Origin: Neisseria chenwenguii
GTDB lineage: Bacteria; Pseudomonadota; Gammaproteobacteria; Burkholderiales; Neisseriaceae
Direction of reading: 5' to 3'
DNA length: 64,000 nucleotides
NCBI RefSeq assembly: GCF_002216145.1
Contig: NZ_CP022278.1
Coordinates: 186,001-250,000, forward strand
Shown: positions 57,094 through 64,000 of the stretch, in pieces
How the letters are laid out: every line of letters begins with the position of its first letter
Numbering within the stretch: the stretch's first letter is position 1
Program-made: the position numbers and the translations under genes
Notes under the pieces: generated by a model
Database searches by the model: none
Told to the model about the DNA's origin: nothing
The model's input: the letters and a program-made list of their open reading frames with translations, nothing else

Positions 57094-57396
57094 ATGCATT
57101 TAAGTGCTCGAGAACAAGAGAAGCTGATGCTGTTTGTCGCCGGCGAGCTGGCGGCCAAACGGCGCGGACGCGGTTTGAAACTGAATTACCCCGAAGCGGT
57201 GGCCTATATTTCCGCACATCTGCTCGAAGCGGCGCGCGACGGTATGAGCGTGGCCGAGCTGATGGAACACGGCGCGACGCTGCTGACGGTCGATGACGTT
57301 ATGGACGGGGTGGCCGGGATGGTGCATGAAGTGCAGATCGAAGCGACCTTCCCCGACGGCACCAAGCTGGTCACGGTGCATCATCCCATCCGCTAA
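57094..57396 (+). CDS. ureA: Urease gamma subunit
   Basis: 100 residues, the standard free gamma subunit size (so not fused to beta as in Helicobacter). [37 protein letters not shown] and [20 protein letters not shown] match the family. First gene of the cluster, 69 bp before the fused ureB-ureC gene. Confidence 0.96.
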   Translation: MHLSAREQEKLMLFVAGELAAKRRGRGLKLNYPEAVAYISAHLLEAARDGMSVAELMEHGATLLTVDDVMDGVAGMVHEVQIEATFPDGTKLVTVHHPIR

Positions 57397-57465
57397 GGCC
57401 GTACGGCTTATTTGAAATTTTCAGACGGCCCCAAACCGCCGTTTTACCAGAAAGAAAGAAGCAAG

Positions 57466-59514
57466 ATGAATCCCGGAGAATACCGCCTCGCCGACGGCGA
57501 CATCGCCGCCAACCTCAACCGCGAAACCCGCACCCTGACCGTATCCAACCTCGGTGACCGTCCGATTCAGGTCGGCTCGCATTTCCACTTTTACGAAACC
57601 AATTCCGCCCTGCAGTTCGACCGCGAACAGGCCAAAGGCTTTCATTTGAACGTACCCAGCGGCAACGCCGTGCGCTTCGAGCCGGGCGAAAGCAAAACCG
57701 TCGAGCTGGTCGCGTTCGGCGGCAAGCAAAACCTGCACGGTTTCCACAACGCCGTAAACGGCAAAGTGGCCGTGGACAACCAAACCGGCAAATCCGCGCT
57801 GACCATTCCGCGTTCGCAATACGTTGCCACCTACGGCCCGACCGTCGGCGACAAAGTGCGCTTGGGCGATACCGAACTTTACGCCACAGTAGAAAAAGAC
57901 CTGCTGACCCACGGCGACGAATGCAAATTCGGCGGCGGAAAATCCGTGCGCGACGGCATGGCGCAGTCTGCCACCGCGACCCGCAGCAATGGAAACGTGC
58001 TCGATTTCGCGATCACCAACGTGCTGATTATCGACCACAGCGGCATCATCAAAGCCGACATCGGCATCCGCGACGGCAAAATCGTCGGAATCGGCCAGGC
58101 GGGCAACCCCGACACCATGGACGGCGTAACGCCCAATATGGTCATCGGCGCATCAACCGAAGTGCATAACGGCGCACACCTTATCGCCACCGCCGGCGGC
58201 ATCGACACCCACATCCACAACATCTGCCCGCAGCAGATTACCCATTCCATCGAAAGCGGCATCACCACCATGATCGGCGGCGGCACCGGCCCAGCCGACG
58301 GTACCAACGCCACCACCGTCACCCCCGGCGCATGGAATTTGCAGCGGATGTTGCAGTCTGCCGAAGATTATCCCGTCAACCTCGGCTTTTTCGGCAAAGG
58401 CAACTGCGCCTCTTTAGAACCGCTGCGCGAGCAGATTCAAGCCGGCGCACTCGGTTTGAAAATCCACGAAGACTGGGGCGCAACCGCAGCCGTGATTGAC
58501 GCCAGCCTGACCGTGGCCGACGAAATGGACGTACAGATCGCCATCCATACCGACACGCTCAACGAAGGCGGTTTCCTCGAAGACACAATGAAAGCCATCG
58601 CGGGCCGCGTGATCCACACCTTCCACACCGAAGGCGCAGGCGGCGGCCACGCCCCCGACATCATCAAAGCCGCGATGTACCCCAATGTGTTGCCCGCCTC
58701 GACCAACCCGACCCGCCCTTACACCGTCAACACCATCGACGAACACCTCGACATGCTGATGGTCTGCCATCACCTCGACAAACGCGTCGCCGAAGACGTC
58801 GCCTTTGCCGACAGCCGCATCCGCCCCGAAACCATCGCCGCCGAAGACATTCTGCACGACATGGGCGTGTTCTCGATTATGAGTTCCGACTCGCAGGCAA
58901 TGGGCCGCCCCGCCGAAGTGATTCTGCGCACTTGGCAGACCGCCGACAAAATGAAACAGCAGCGCGGCGCCCTGCCCGAAGATTCGGACGGCAGCGACAA
59001 CTTCCGCATCAAACGCTATATCGCCAAATACACCATCAACCCCGCGATTGCGCACGGCATAGCCCAATACGTCGGCTCGCTCGAAGTCGGCAAAATGGCC
59101 GACATCGTGTTGTGGAAACCCGCCTTTTTCGGCGTCAAACCCGAAATCATCATCAAAAACGGCTTCATCAGCTTCGCGCGCATGGGCGATCCGAACGCCT
59201 CCATCCCGACCCCGCAGCCCGTGATTTACCGCCCGATGTTCGGCGCGCACGGCAAAGCGGTCAAACAAACCGCCGTACTGTTCGTCTCCCAAGCCGCCGT
59301 CGATGCCGACATCCGCACGCAATACGGTTTGGAAAAACAGACCCTGCCGGTCAAGGGCTGCCGCAGCATCGGCAAAAAAGACCTGGTGCACAACAACGCC
59401 ACGCCCGAAATCACGGTTGACCCCGAACGCTACGAAGTGCGCGTGGACGGCGAACTGATTACCTGCGAACCGGCGGAAAAACTGCCGCTGGCGCAACGGT
59501 ATTTCCTGTTCTAA
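57466..59514 (+). CDS. ureBC: Fused urease beta-alpha subunit (UreB-UreC)
   Basis: Single 682-residue frame with no internal stop. Start at ATG 57466 ([17 protein letters not shown]). Residues 1-100 are a complete UreB ([33 protein letters not shown]). A linker of about 15 residues follows (about 101-116), then UreC from about 117 ([16 protein letters not shown]). Ni ligands are His249, His251, carbamylated Lys332, His361, His387 and Asp475, with the flap Cys434. The residues checked fall at one constant +115 offset from the K. aerogenes numbers I recall (134, 136, 217, 272, 319, 360). The C-terminal ...AQRYFLF is normal. Free UreB and UreC are the bacterial rule, gamma-beta fusions are known, so a beta-alpha fusion is unusual. 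Confidence 0.95.
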   Translation: MNPGEYRLADGDIAANLNRETRTLTVSNLGDRPIQVGSHFHFYETNSALQFDREQAKGFHLNVPSGNAVRFEPGESKTVELVAFGGKQNLHGFHNAVNGKVAVDNQTGKSALTIPRSQYVATYGPTVGDKVRLGDTELYATVEKDLLTHGDECKFGGGKSVRDGMAQSATATRSNGNVLDFAITNVLIIDHSGIIKADIGIRDGKIVGIGQAGNPDTMDGVTPNMVIGASTEVHNGAHLIATAGGIDTHIHNICPQQITHSIESGITTMIGGGTGPADGTNATTVTPGAWNLQRMLQSAEDYPVNLGFFGKGNCASLEPLREQIQAGALGLKIHEDWGATAAVIDASLTVADEMDVQIAIHTDTLNEGGFLEDTMKAIAGRVIHTFHTEGAGGGHAPDIIKAAMYPNVLPASTNPTRPYTVNTIDEHLDMLMVCHHLDKRVAEDVAFADSRIRPETIAAEDILHDMGVFSIMSSDSQAMGRPAEVILRTWQTADKMKQQRGALPEDSDGSDNFRIKRYIAKYTINPAIAHGIAQYVGSLEVGKMADIVLWKPAFFGVKPEIIIKNGFISFARMGDPNASIPTPQPVIYRPMFGAHGKAVKQTAVLFVSQAAVDADIRTQYGLEKQTLPVKGCRSIGKKDLVHNNATPEITVDPERYEVRVDGELITCEPAEKLPLAQRYFLF

Positions 59515-59750
59515 ACGTCGGATTTTCAGACGGCCTTTCCAATGCCTGTCTGAAAATCCGAGAAACGGCTGTGTTGCAAACCTGCGGTTTGCCGCCCGCT
59601 CCCCGAGAAGGGAACGGTTGCAGTTCCCTTACGTTTTCGGTTTACCAGGCGCCGCCGGTTTCATATGCCGTGCAATATTTGTTGTCCAAACCTTTCAGAC
59701 GGCCTGTTTCAAACCATAAGGCCGTCTGAAAAACCCACCCCCGAAAAAAC
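59515..59750. other. Gap between ureBC and ureE
   Basis: 236 bp. Contains uptake variants and an 8-bp perfect hairpin AAGGGAAC / GTTCCCTT (59608-59630) without a T-run, and uptake copies close to the ureE start. No gene. The gap suggests ureE-F may have a separate promoter or processed leader. Confidence 0.5.
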
Positions 59751-60299
59751 ATGAACCTGATTATCCAAGACATCCTCCCCGCCGATACCGCCACTGCCGA
59801 TGCAGCCGAACACGACACCGTCGCGCTGGAGTGGTACGAAGCCGACCGCCGCATTCTGCGCAAAACCACCGTGCAGGGGCGCGATATTGCGTTCCGCCTG
59901 CTGCGCGAAGGCCGGCGTTTGGAACACGGCGCGCTGGTTTACGCCGATGCCAAGCTGGTTATCCGCGTGGCAATCAAACCGAGCGAAACCATTGTTTTGT
60001 CGCCGAAAACCCTGCCCGACATGGCGCGGGCGTGTTACGAAATCGGCAACAAGCATTCGCCGCTGTTTCTCGACGGCGATGAGCTGCTGCTGACCTACGA
60101 CGAGCCGATGTTTCTCTGGCTGCAAGCCGCCGGTTTTGCGCCGAAAAAAGAGCGCCGCCGCCTGAGCCACGCGCTTCGCGCCAACTCCGCGCAAGGCGTG
60201 GGCGGGCATTCGCACGGCCATGCCCATAATCACGGTCACAGTCACAACCATGACCACGCCCATCCGCATTCACACAGCCGCCACCATCATGAGCACTAA
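59751..60299 (+). CDS. ureE: Urease accessory protein UreE (nickel metallochaperone)
   Basis: 182 residues. UreE N- and C-terminal domains are followed by a His-rich tail (about 152-182) with alternating His-Xaa pairs (HSHGHAHNHGHSHNHDHAH), which stores or delivers nickel. Its stop overlaps the ureF start by 11 bp. Confidence 0.95.
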   Translation: MNLIIQDILPADTATADAAEHDTVALEWYEADRRILRKTTVQGRDIAFRLLREGRRLEHGALVYADAKLVIRVAIKPSETIVLSPKTLPDMARACYEIGNKHSPLFLDGDELLLTYDEPMFLWLQAAGFAPKKERRRLSHALRANSAQGVGGHSHGHAHNHGHSHNHDHAHPHSHSRHHHEH

Positions 60300-60975
60300 A
60301 CTCACCGCCCTGCTGCATCTGGTCGATCCCACCCTGCCCATCGGCGGTTTCAACCACTCGGGCGGCTTGGAAACTTTCGTGCAGCAACGGATTGTGAACA
60401 GCCGCGCCGATTTGCAGGAATACGTCGCCGTGCAGCTGCGTCAAAACTGGGCGCACAACGACGGTGCGTATGTGTCGCTGGCCTACGATGCCGCCGCGCA
60501 CGGCGATTTGGCCGCGCTGCTGAAACTCGACGCCAAAATCTCCGCCAACAAAGCGCCGCGCGAAATCCGCGAAGCCGCTGCCAAACTCGGCGTGCGCCTG
60601 CTGAAGATTTTCGCCCGCTACGAAAACGCGCCGGTTTTGCAGGATTTTCAGACGGCCGTTACCGCCAAGGAGGCCTACGGGTTTTATCCCCTCGTGTTCG
60701 GCCTGATTGCCGCGCTGGGCGCGCATCCGAAAGACGAAACCCTGACCGCGTTCTACTACAACGCCGCCGTCGGCGCCGTTACCAACGGTGTGAAGCTGAT
60801 TCCCCTGAGCCAGATGGACGGGCAGGACATTCTCTTCGAACTGCGCCTGCCCATCGCCAATGCCGTCGCCGACAGCCTCGTGCCCGACGAAAACCGGCTC
60901 GGCGCCGCCAGCATCGCCTCCGACATCCGCGCCATGCAGCACGAGCGGCTTTATACGAGGCTGTATATGAGTTAG
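60289..60975 (+). CDS. ureF: Urease accessory protein UreF
   Basis: 228 residues, start at 60289 (MSTKLTALLHLVDPTLPIGG) inside the end of ureE. The SGGLETFVQQ and later helical blocks match UreF, which joins UreG and UreD in the activation complex. An uptake sequence is translated in the middle (FQTAV). Confidence 0.94.
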   Translation: MSTKLTALLHLVDPTLPIGGFNHSGGLETFVQQRIVNSRADLQEYVAVQLRQNWAHNDGAYVSLAYDAAAHGDLAALLKLDAKISANKAPREIREAAAKLGVRLLKIFARYENAPVLQDFQTAVTAKEAYGFYPLVFGLIAALGAHPKDETLTAFYYNAAVGAVTNGVKLIPLSQMDGQDILFELRLPIANAVADSLVPDENRLGAASIASDIRAMQHERLYTRLYMS

Positions 60976-61030
60976 GCCGTCTGAAAAACGTAGGCCGGAT
61001 ATTTCAGACGGCCTGCGCCCCCGCCACTCT

Positions 61031-61080
61031 GTAGGCCGGATTCTCGAATCCGACACCACAACCATCCGGCCTTGTCGGAC
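61031..61080. repeat. REP-like imperfect repeat
   Basis: GTAGGCCGGATTCTCGAATCCGA and, 20 bp on, a mirrored CATCCGGCCTTGTCGGACTAC form a large imperfect inverted repeat. More distantly related to the units at 9974 and 29642. Confidence 0.45.
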
Positions 61081-61176
61081 TACGGGAGCGCCAAGTTGGA
61101 CCGTAAGCCCGATCCACACCCAAAATCACTTTTCCCGAACCCCTTTGATTTTTCATCTTAAAAAGGAAACCCCACC

Positions 61177-61734
61177 ATGAAAAAACTTCTTACCCTGATT
61201 GCTTTAACCACCGTCTCCACCGCCGCCATGGCGCACCCAGGTCATGCCGATACCGGCCTGATCAGCGGTTTGGCGCACCCCGTCAGCGGCCTCGACCACA
61301 TTTTGGCCATGCTGGCCGTCGGTCTGTGGGCCGCATCGTTCAGCGGTAAAGCGCGCTGGGCCATTCCCGCCAGCTTCGTCGCCATGATGACTTTGGGCTT
61401 CGCATTCGGCGCCAACGGCGGCGAAATTCCGATGATGGAACAAGGCATTGCCGCCTCCGTTTTGGTTATCGGCCTGGCCGCCGCTTGGGCGCACCGCATT
61501 CCCGCCGCCGCGATGGCCGTTGTCGGCGTGTTCGCTCTGTTCCACGGCGTGGCGCACGGCGCGGAAATGCACGGCTCCTCCGCCTTTGCCTACGCCGCCG
61601 GCTTCATCGCCAGCACCATCGCCCTGCACGCCGCCGGTTTCTTTACGGGCACCGCTTTGAGCAAAAACATTTGGGTCAACCGCGTCGCCGGCACCGCCAT
61701 CGGCGCCATCGGTTTGGGCATGATGTTTGCCTGA
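61177..61734 (+). CDS. ureJ: HupE/UreJ-type nickel permease
   Basis: 185 residues with a signal-like first segment and about six hydrophobic helices. The HupE/UreJ motif HPVSGLDHILAMLAVG (about 30-45) and the second FHGVAHGAE (about 125) carry the conserved His residues. Known members import nickel for urease or hydrogenase. It sits between ureF and ureG, and its ATG follows AAAAGGAAA. Confidence 0.88.
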   Translation: MKKLLTLIALTTVSTAAMAHPGHADTGLISGLAHPVSGLDHILAMLAVGLWAASFSGKARWAIPASFVAMMTLGFAFGANGGEIPMMEQGIAASVLVIGLAAAWAHRIPAAAMAVVGVFALFHGVAHGAEMHGSSAFAYAAGFIASTIALHAAGFFTGTALSKNIWVNRVAGTAIGAIGLGMMFA

Positions 61735-61923
61735 TTCGGTAGATACAGACCGAGTCCGTAGGCTGATTACAGCCGAACCGTGCCTGTCTGAAAACATTTG
61801 AATGGGCAGGCAGAAAACCGCGAAAGCCGTTTTCAGACAGGCATTTCCATTCCTCAAAACAAAAAGGCCGTCTGAAAAAACAAACCCTTTTTCAGACGGC
61901 CTCGACAAAACCGAAAGAACCCT

Positions 61924-62559
61924 ATGCGCAACTACATCAAAATCGGCGTGGCCGGCCCCGTGGGCGCAGGCAAAACCGCGCTGATCGAGCGGCTGACCCG
62001 CCAAATGGCCAAAGAATACAGCGTGGCCGTGATTACCAACGACATTTACACCCGCGAAGATGCGGAATTCCTCACCAAAAACAGCCTCCTGCCCGCCGAA
62101 CGCATCATGGGCGTAGAAACGGGCGGTTGCCCGCACACCGCTATCCGCGAAGATGCGTCGATGAACTTGGAAGCGGTGGAGGAAATGGCCGCGCGTTTTC
62201 CCGACGTGCAGATCGTGTTCATCGAATCGGGCGGCGACAACCTTTCCGCCACGTTCAGCCCCGATTTGGCCGACGTGACCATTTTCGTCATCGACGTGGC
62301 GCAGGGCGAAAAAATTCCGCGCAAAGGCGGGCCGGGCATTACCCGTTCGGATCTGCTGGTCATCAACAAAACCGACCTCGCCCCGTTTGTCGGCGCGAGT
62401 TTGGAAGTAATGGAGCGCGACGCGCGCCGTATGCGCGGCGGCCAGCCGTTTGTGTTTACCAACCTGCGTAAAGACGAGCATCTTCAAGACGTTATCGGCT
62501 GGATTAAAAAATACGCTCTCTTGGAAAACACCGCCGAACCCGAGGGTTTGGTGCATTGA
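61924..62559 (+). CDS. ureG: Urease accessory GTPase UreG
   Basis: 211 residues, the GTPase that drives nickel insertion. Walker [13 protein letters not shown] (about 11-22), [15 protein letters not shown], the Cys-Pro-His metal motif [29 protein letters not shown] and [10 protein letters not shown] are intact. Preceded by an inverted uptake pair (61865-61901). Confidence 0.96.
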   Translation: MRNYIKIGVAGPVGAGKTALIERLTRQMAKEYSVAVITNDIYTREDAEFLTKNSLLPAERIMGVETGGCPHTAIREDASMNLEAVEEMAARFPDVQIVFIESGGDNLSATFSPDLADVTIFVIDVAQGEKIPRKGGPGITRSDLLVINKTDLAPFVGASLEVMERDARRMRGGQPFVFTNLRKDEHLQDVIGWIKKYALLENTAEPEGLVH

Positions 62560-62623
62560 AGTTTTCAGACGGCCTGATTGCCGGAAAGGCCGTCTGAAAA
62601 AATTTCCTCCCCGATAAAACGCT

Positions 62624-63454
62624 ATGCATGCCAAACTGACCCTATCCACGCAAATCCGCGCGGGCAAAACCACACTGAAAAACAGCTTTGTGTCGCCGCC
62701 GCTCAAACTCCTGACCCTGCCGCACCAAACCGACGCCATGCTGCGCGCGGTGCAGATGTCGTCGTCCCCCGGCCTGCTCGCGGGCGATTTGGTCGAAACC
62801 GATATCCGCGTCAGCGCCGGCAGCGCGCTTTCGCTCTATACCCAAGCCTACACGCGGGTATTGAGTATGCGCGCAGGCGATAAGGCCGAACAGCGCACGG
62901 CAATTGTTCAGGAAACGGGCAGCCGCCTCTGCTATCTGCCGCATCCGCTGGTTTTGCACGAGGGCAGTTCGCTGTTCCAAACCACCGGCATCGATTTGGC
63001 CGGCGACTGCGAGCTGCTCTACGGCGAAATCATCGCGGCGGGGCGCGTGTTGCGCGGCGAAAAATTCGCTTTCGAGCGGCTCTCGTCCCACCTCGATATC
63101 CGCCACAACGGTCGCGAAATCGTTACCGACAACATCCAATGGCAGCCGCGGAAATACGCGGTGGAAACCATCGGGCAGATGGAAGGCTACACCCACCAGC
63201 TCAATTTGTTTTATGTGCACACCGCTAAGATGCCGCCTGAAATCCGCGAACAGGCCGACAATCTGTATCACACGCTGGACGCAGCGTTTTCAGACGGCCG
63301 CATCCTCTGGGGCGTCACGCAGGCCAACGACTGCGTCTTGTGCCTGCGCGCGCTCTCGGGCAACGCGCAGGATTTGCAGACGCTGCTGCAAAGCGCGGTA
63401 ACGCATTTGCAGGCCGACCAGATTACCCCGCAGACCACGGCGTTTTTCCGGTAA
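62624..63454 (+). CDS. ureD: Urease accessory protein UreD (UreH)
   Basis: 276 residues. UreD scaffolds the apo-urease/UreFG complex. Motifs VSPPLKLLTLPHQ, MSSSPGLLAGDLVETDIRV, QTTGIDLAGDCELLYGEIIAAGR and GVTQANDCVLCLRAL are typical; the Pro-Lys/Ser start YAKLTLST is also usual. Contains a translated uptake sequence FSDGR. Confidence 0.93.
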   Translation: MHAKLTLSTQIRAGKTTLKNSFVSPPLKLLTLPHQTDAMLRAVQMSSSPGLLAGDLVETDIRVSAGSALSLYTQAYTRVLSMRAGDKAEQRTAIVQETGSRLCYLPHPLVLHEGSSLFQTTGIDLAGDCELLYGEIIAAGRVLRGEKFAFERLSSHLDIRHNGREIVTDNIQWQPRKYAVETIGQMEGYTHQLNLFYVHTAKMPPEIREQADNLYHTLDAAFSDGRILWGVTQANDCVLCLRALSGNAQDLQTLLQSAVTHLQADQITPQTTAFFR

Positions 63455-63503
63455 TCGCCCGCAATGCCTTCTGAAAAATTTTTTAAAAAACCACCAAACC
63501 GCC

Positions 63504-64000
63504 ATGAAACTCATCAAAACCACCCTCACCGGCATCGGCCAAATCTTTTTGCAGGAAAACGGCCTCTCCGGCCTCCTGATTACCGTCGGCATGTTTTTCA
63601 GCCATTGGACGCTCGGCGTCGCCTGCTTCCTCGGCTCGCTCATCGGCACGCTGACCGCGCAGATTTTAAAGTTCCCCGAAGACGAAATCCGCCGGGGGCT
63701 CTACGGCTTCAACGCCAGCCTCTGCTTTATGTGCACCATGTTCACATTCGGCATTCCCGATGCCTCCAACCCGCTGATTTGGCTGATCGGCCTGATCGCC
63801 TCCGTCATTTCCACCCTCCTCATGCGGGCCTTTGTGAAACGCGGCAAACCCGCGTTTACCTTCCCGTTTGTACTGTCCTGCTGGATTTTCTGTTGGGGCA
63901 CCGCCCGTTTCGGCCTGTTCGGCTTGAGCCAGACCACCCCGCCGCTTGTGCCCGCCGACACCTTCGGCGGTGTCGCCGAACCGTTTTACGCTTGGGCGGA
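63504..64000 (+). CDS. Urea transporter (UT family), cut by window edge
   Basis: 165 visible residues; the frame is open to the edge. The start GIGQIFLQENGLSGLLITVGMFF and the LYGFNASLCFMCTMFTFG segment match the urea channel family (UT/Yut), whose typical length is about 330 residues. The FTFPFVLSCWIF block is the first half's conserved site. About five hydrophobic segments are visible. It completes a urea import-hydrolysis set. Confidence 0.88.
   Translation, partial: MKLIKTTLTGIGQIFLQENGLSGLLITVGMFFSHWTLGVACFLGSLIGTLTAQILKFPEDEIRRGLYGFNASLCFMCTMFTFGIPDASNPLIWLIGLIASVISTLLMRAFVKRGKPAFTFPFVLSCWIFCWGTARFGLFGLSQTTPPLVPADTFGGVAEPFYAWA

Noticed and set aside
58213..58236. Asn252 after the His-Ile-His nickel ligands of the urease alpha part
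   Set aside because: This position varies (Phe, Trp, others) among bacterial ureases and is not a metal ligand, so it is not a defect.
58414..59496. Minus-strand open frame opposite the alpha part of urease
   Set aside because: Antisense shadow; no ribosome site and no homology.
61204..62739. Minus-strand open frame of about 511 codons opposite ureJ-ureG-ureD
   Set aside because: Runs across three real genes; shadow.

Overview
The window is chromosomal DNA from a member of the genus Neisseria. The ten-base DNA uptake core GCCGTCTGAA is present everywhere, singly and as inverted pairs after genes. It is mostly preceded by AG (AGGCCGTCTGAA, the dialect common in commensal Neisseria), with a few AT forms. 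Neisserial small repeats support this: three Correia-type elements of about 150 bp and dRS3 repeats (ATTCCC-N8-GGGAAT). Gene content and order (zwf-pgl-glk-hexR-pgi next to edd-eda, tig-clpP, lptFG/pepA-holC, mip, norM) also match the genus. The species cannot be fixed from the sequence. The urease cluster is a marker, because the familiar pathogenic species lack one.

Layout. 1-13.7 kb holds a copper-type P-ATPase (cut by the left edge), hflX, psd, rph, rpe, a periplasmic Spy/CpxP-like protein, the nuclease nuc, rpiA, ispF, ispD, dnaQ, a HugZ-like gene behind a probable Fur-controlled promoter, and rsuA. 13.7-20.3 kb holds a probable small RNA, an Na+-dependent transporter with a C10 tract directly after its start codon (a likely phase-variation switch), ftsK, tig and clpP. 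20.5-29.6 kb is the Entner-Doudoroff and hexose locus: zwf, pgl, glk, hexR and pgi on the minus strand, edd and eda on the plus strand, with HexR-like operators in the shared intergenic region. 29.9-41.1 kb carries metZ, an amino-acid binding lipoprotein, argF, ogt, dapE, trpS and glnS among small conserved proteins. 41.3-56.6 kb carries a tyrosine phosphatase, rdgB, lptG/lptF, pepA, holC, a Mip-type lipoprotein, purN, a zinc alcohol dehydrogenase, mutY, norM, murB and a TetR regulator.

From 56.6 kb to the right edge there is an AT-rich spacer and then a complete urease cluster: ureA, a fused ureB-ureC gene, ureE, ureF, a hupE/ureJ nickel permease, ureG, ureD and the start of a urea transporter gene. 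This would let the cell import urea and nickel, build the Ni metallocentre and release ammonia. The beta-alpha subunit fusion is the most unusual coding feature: the seven canonical Ni-site residues checked align at one constant offset, so it looks like a working enzyme.

No rRNA, tRNA, CRISPR array, prophage or intact insertion sequence was seen. Transcription termination appears to depend largely on inverted uptake-sequence pairs. In at least five genes the stop codon lies inside the uptake sequence itself.
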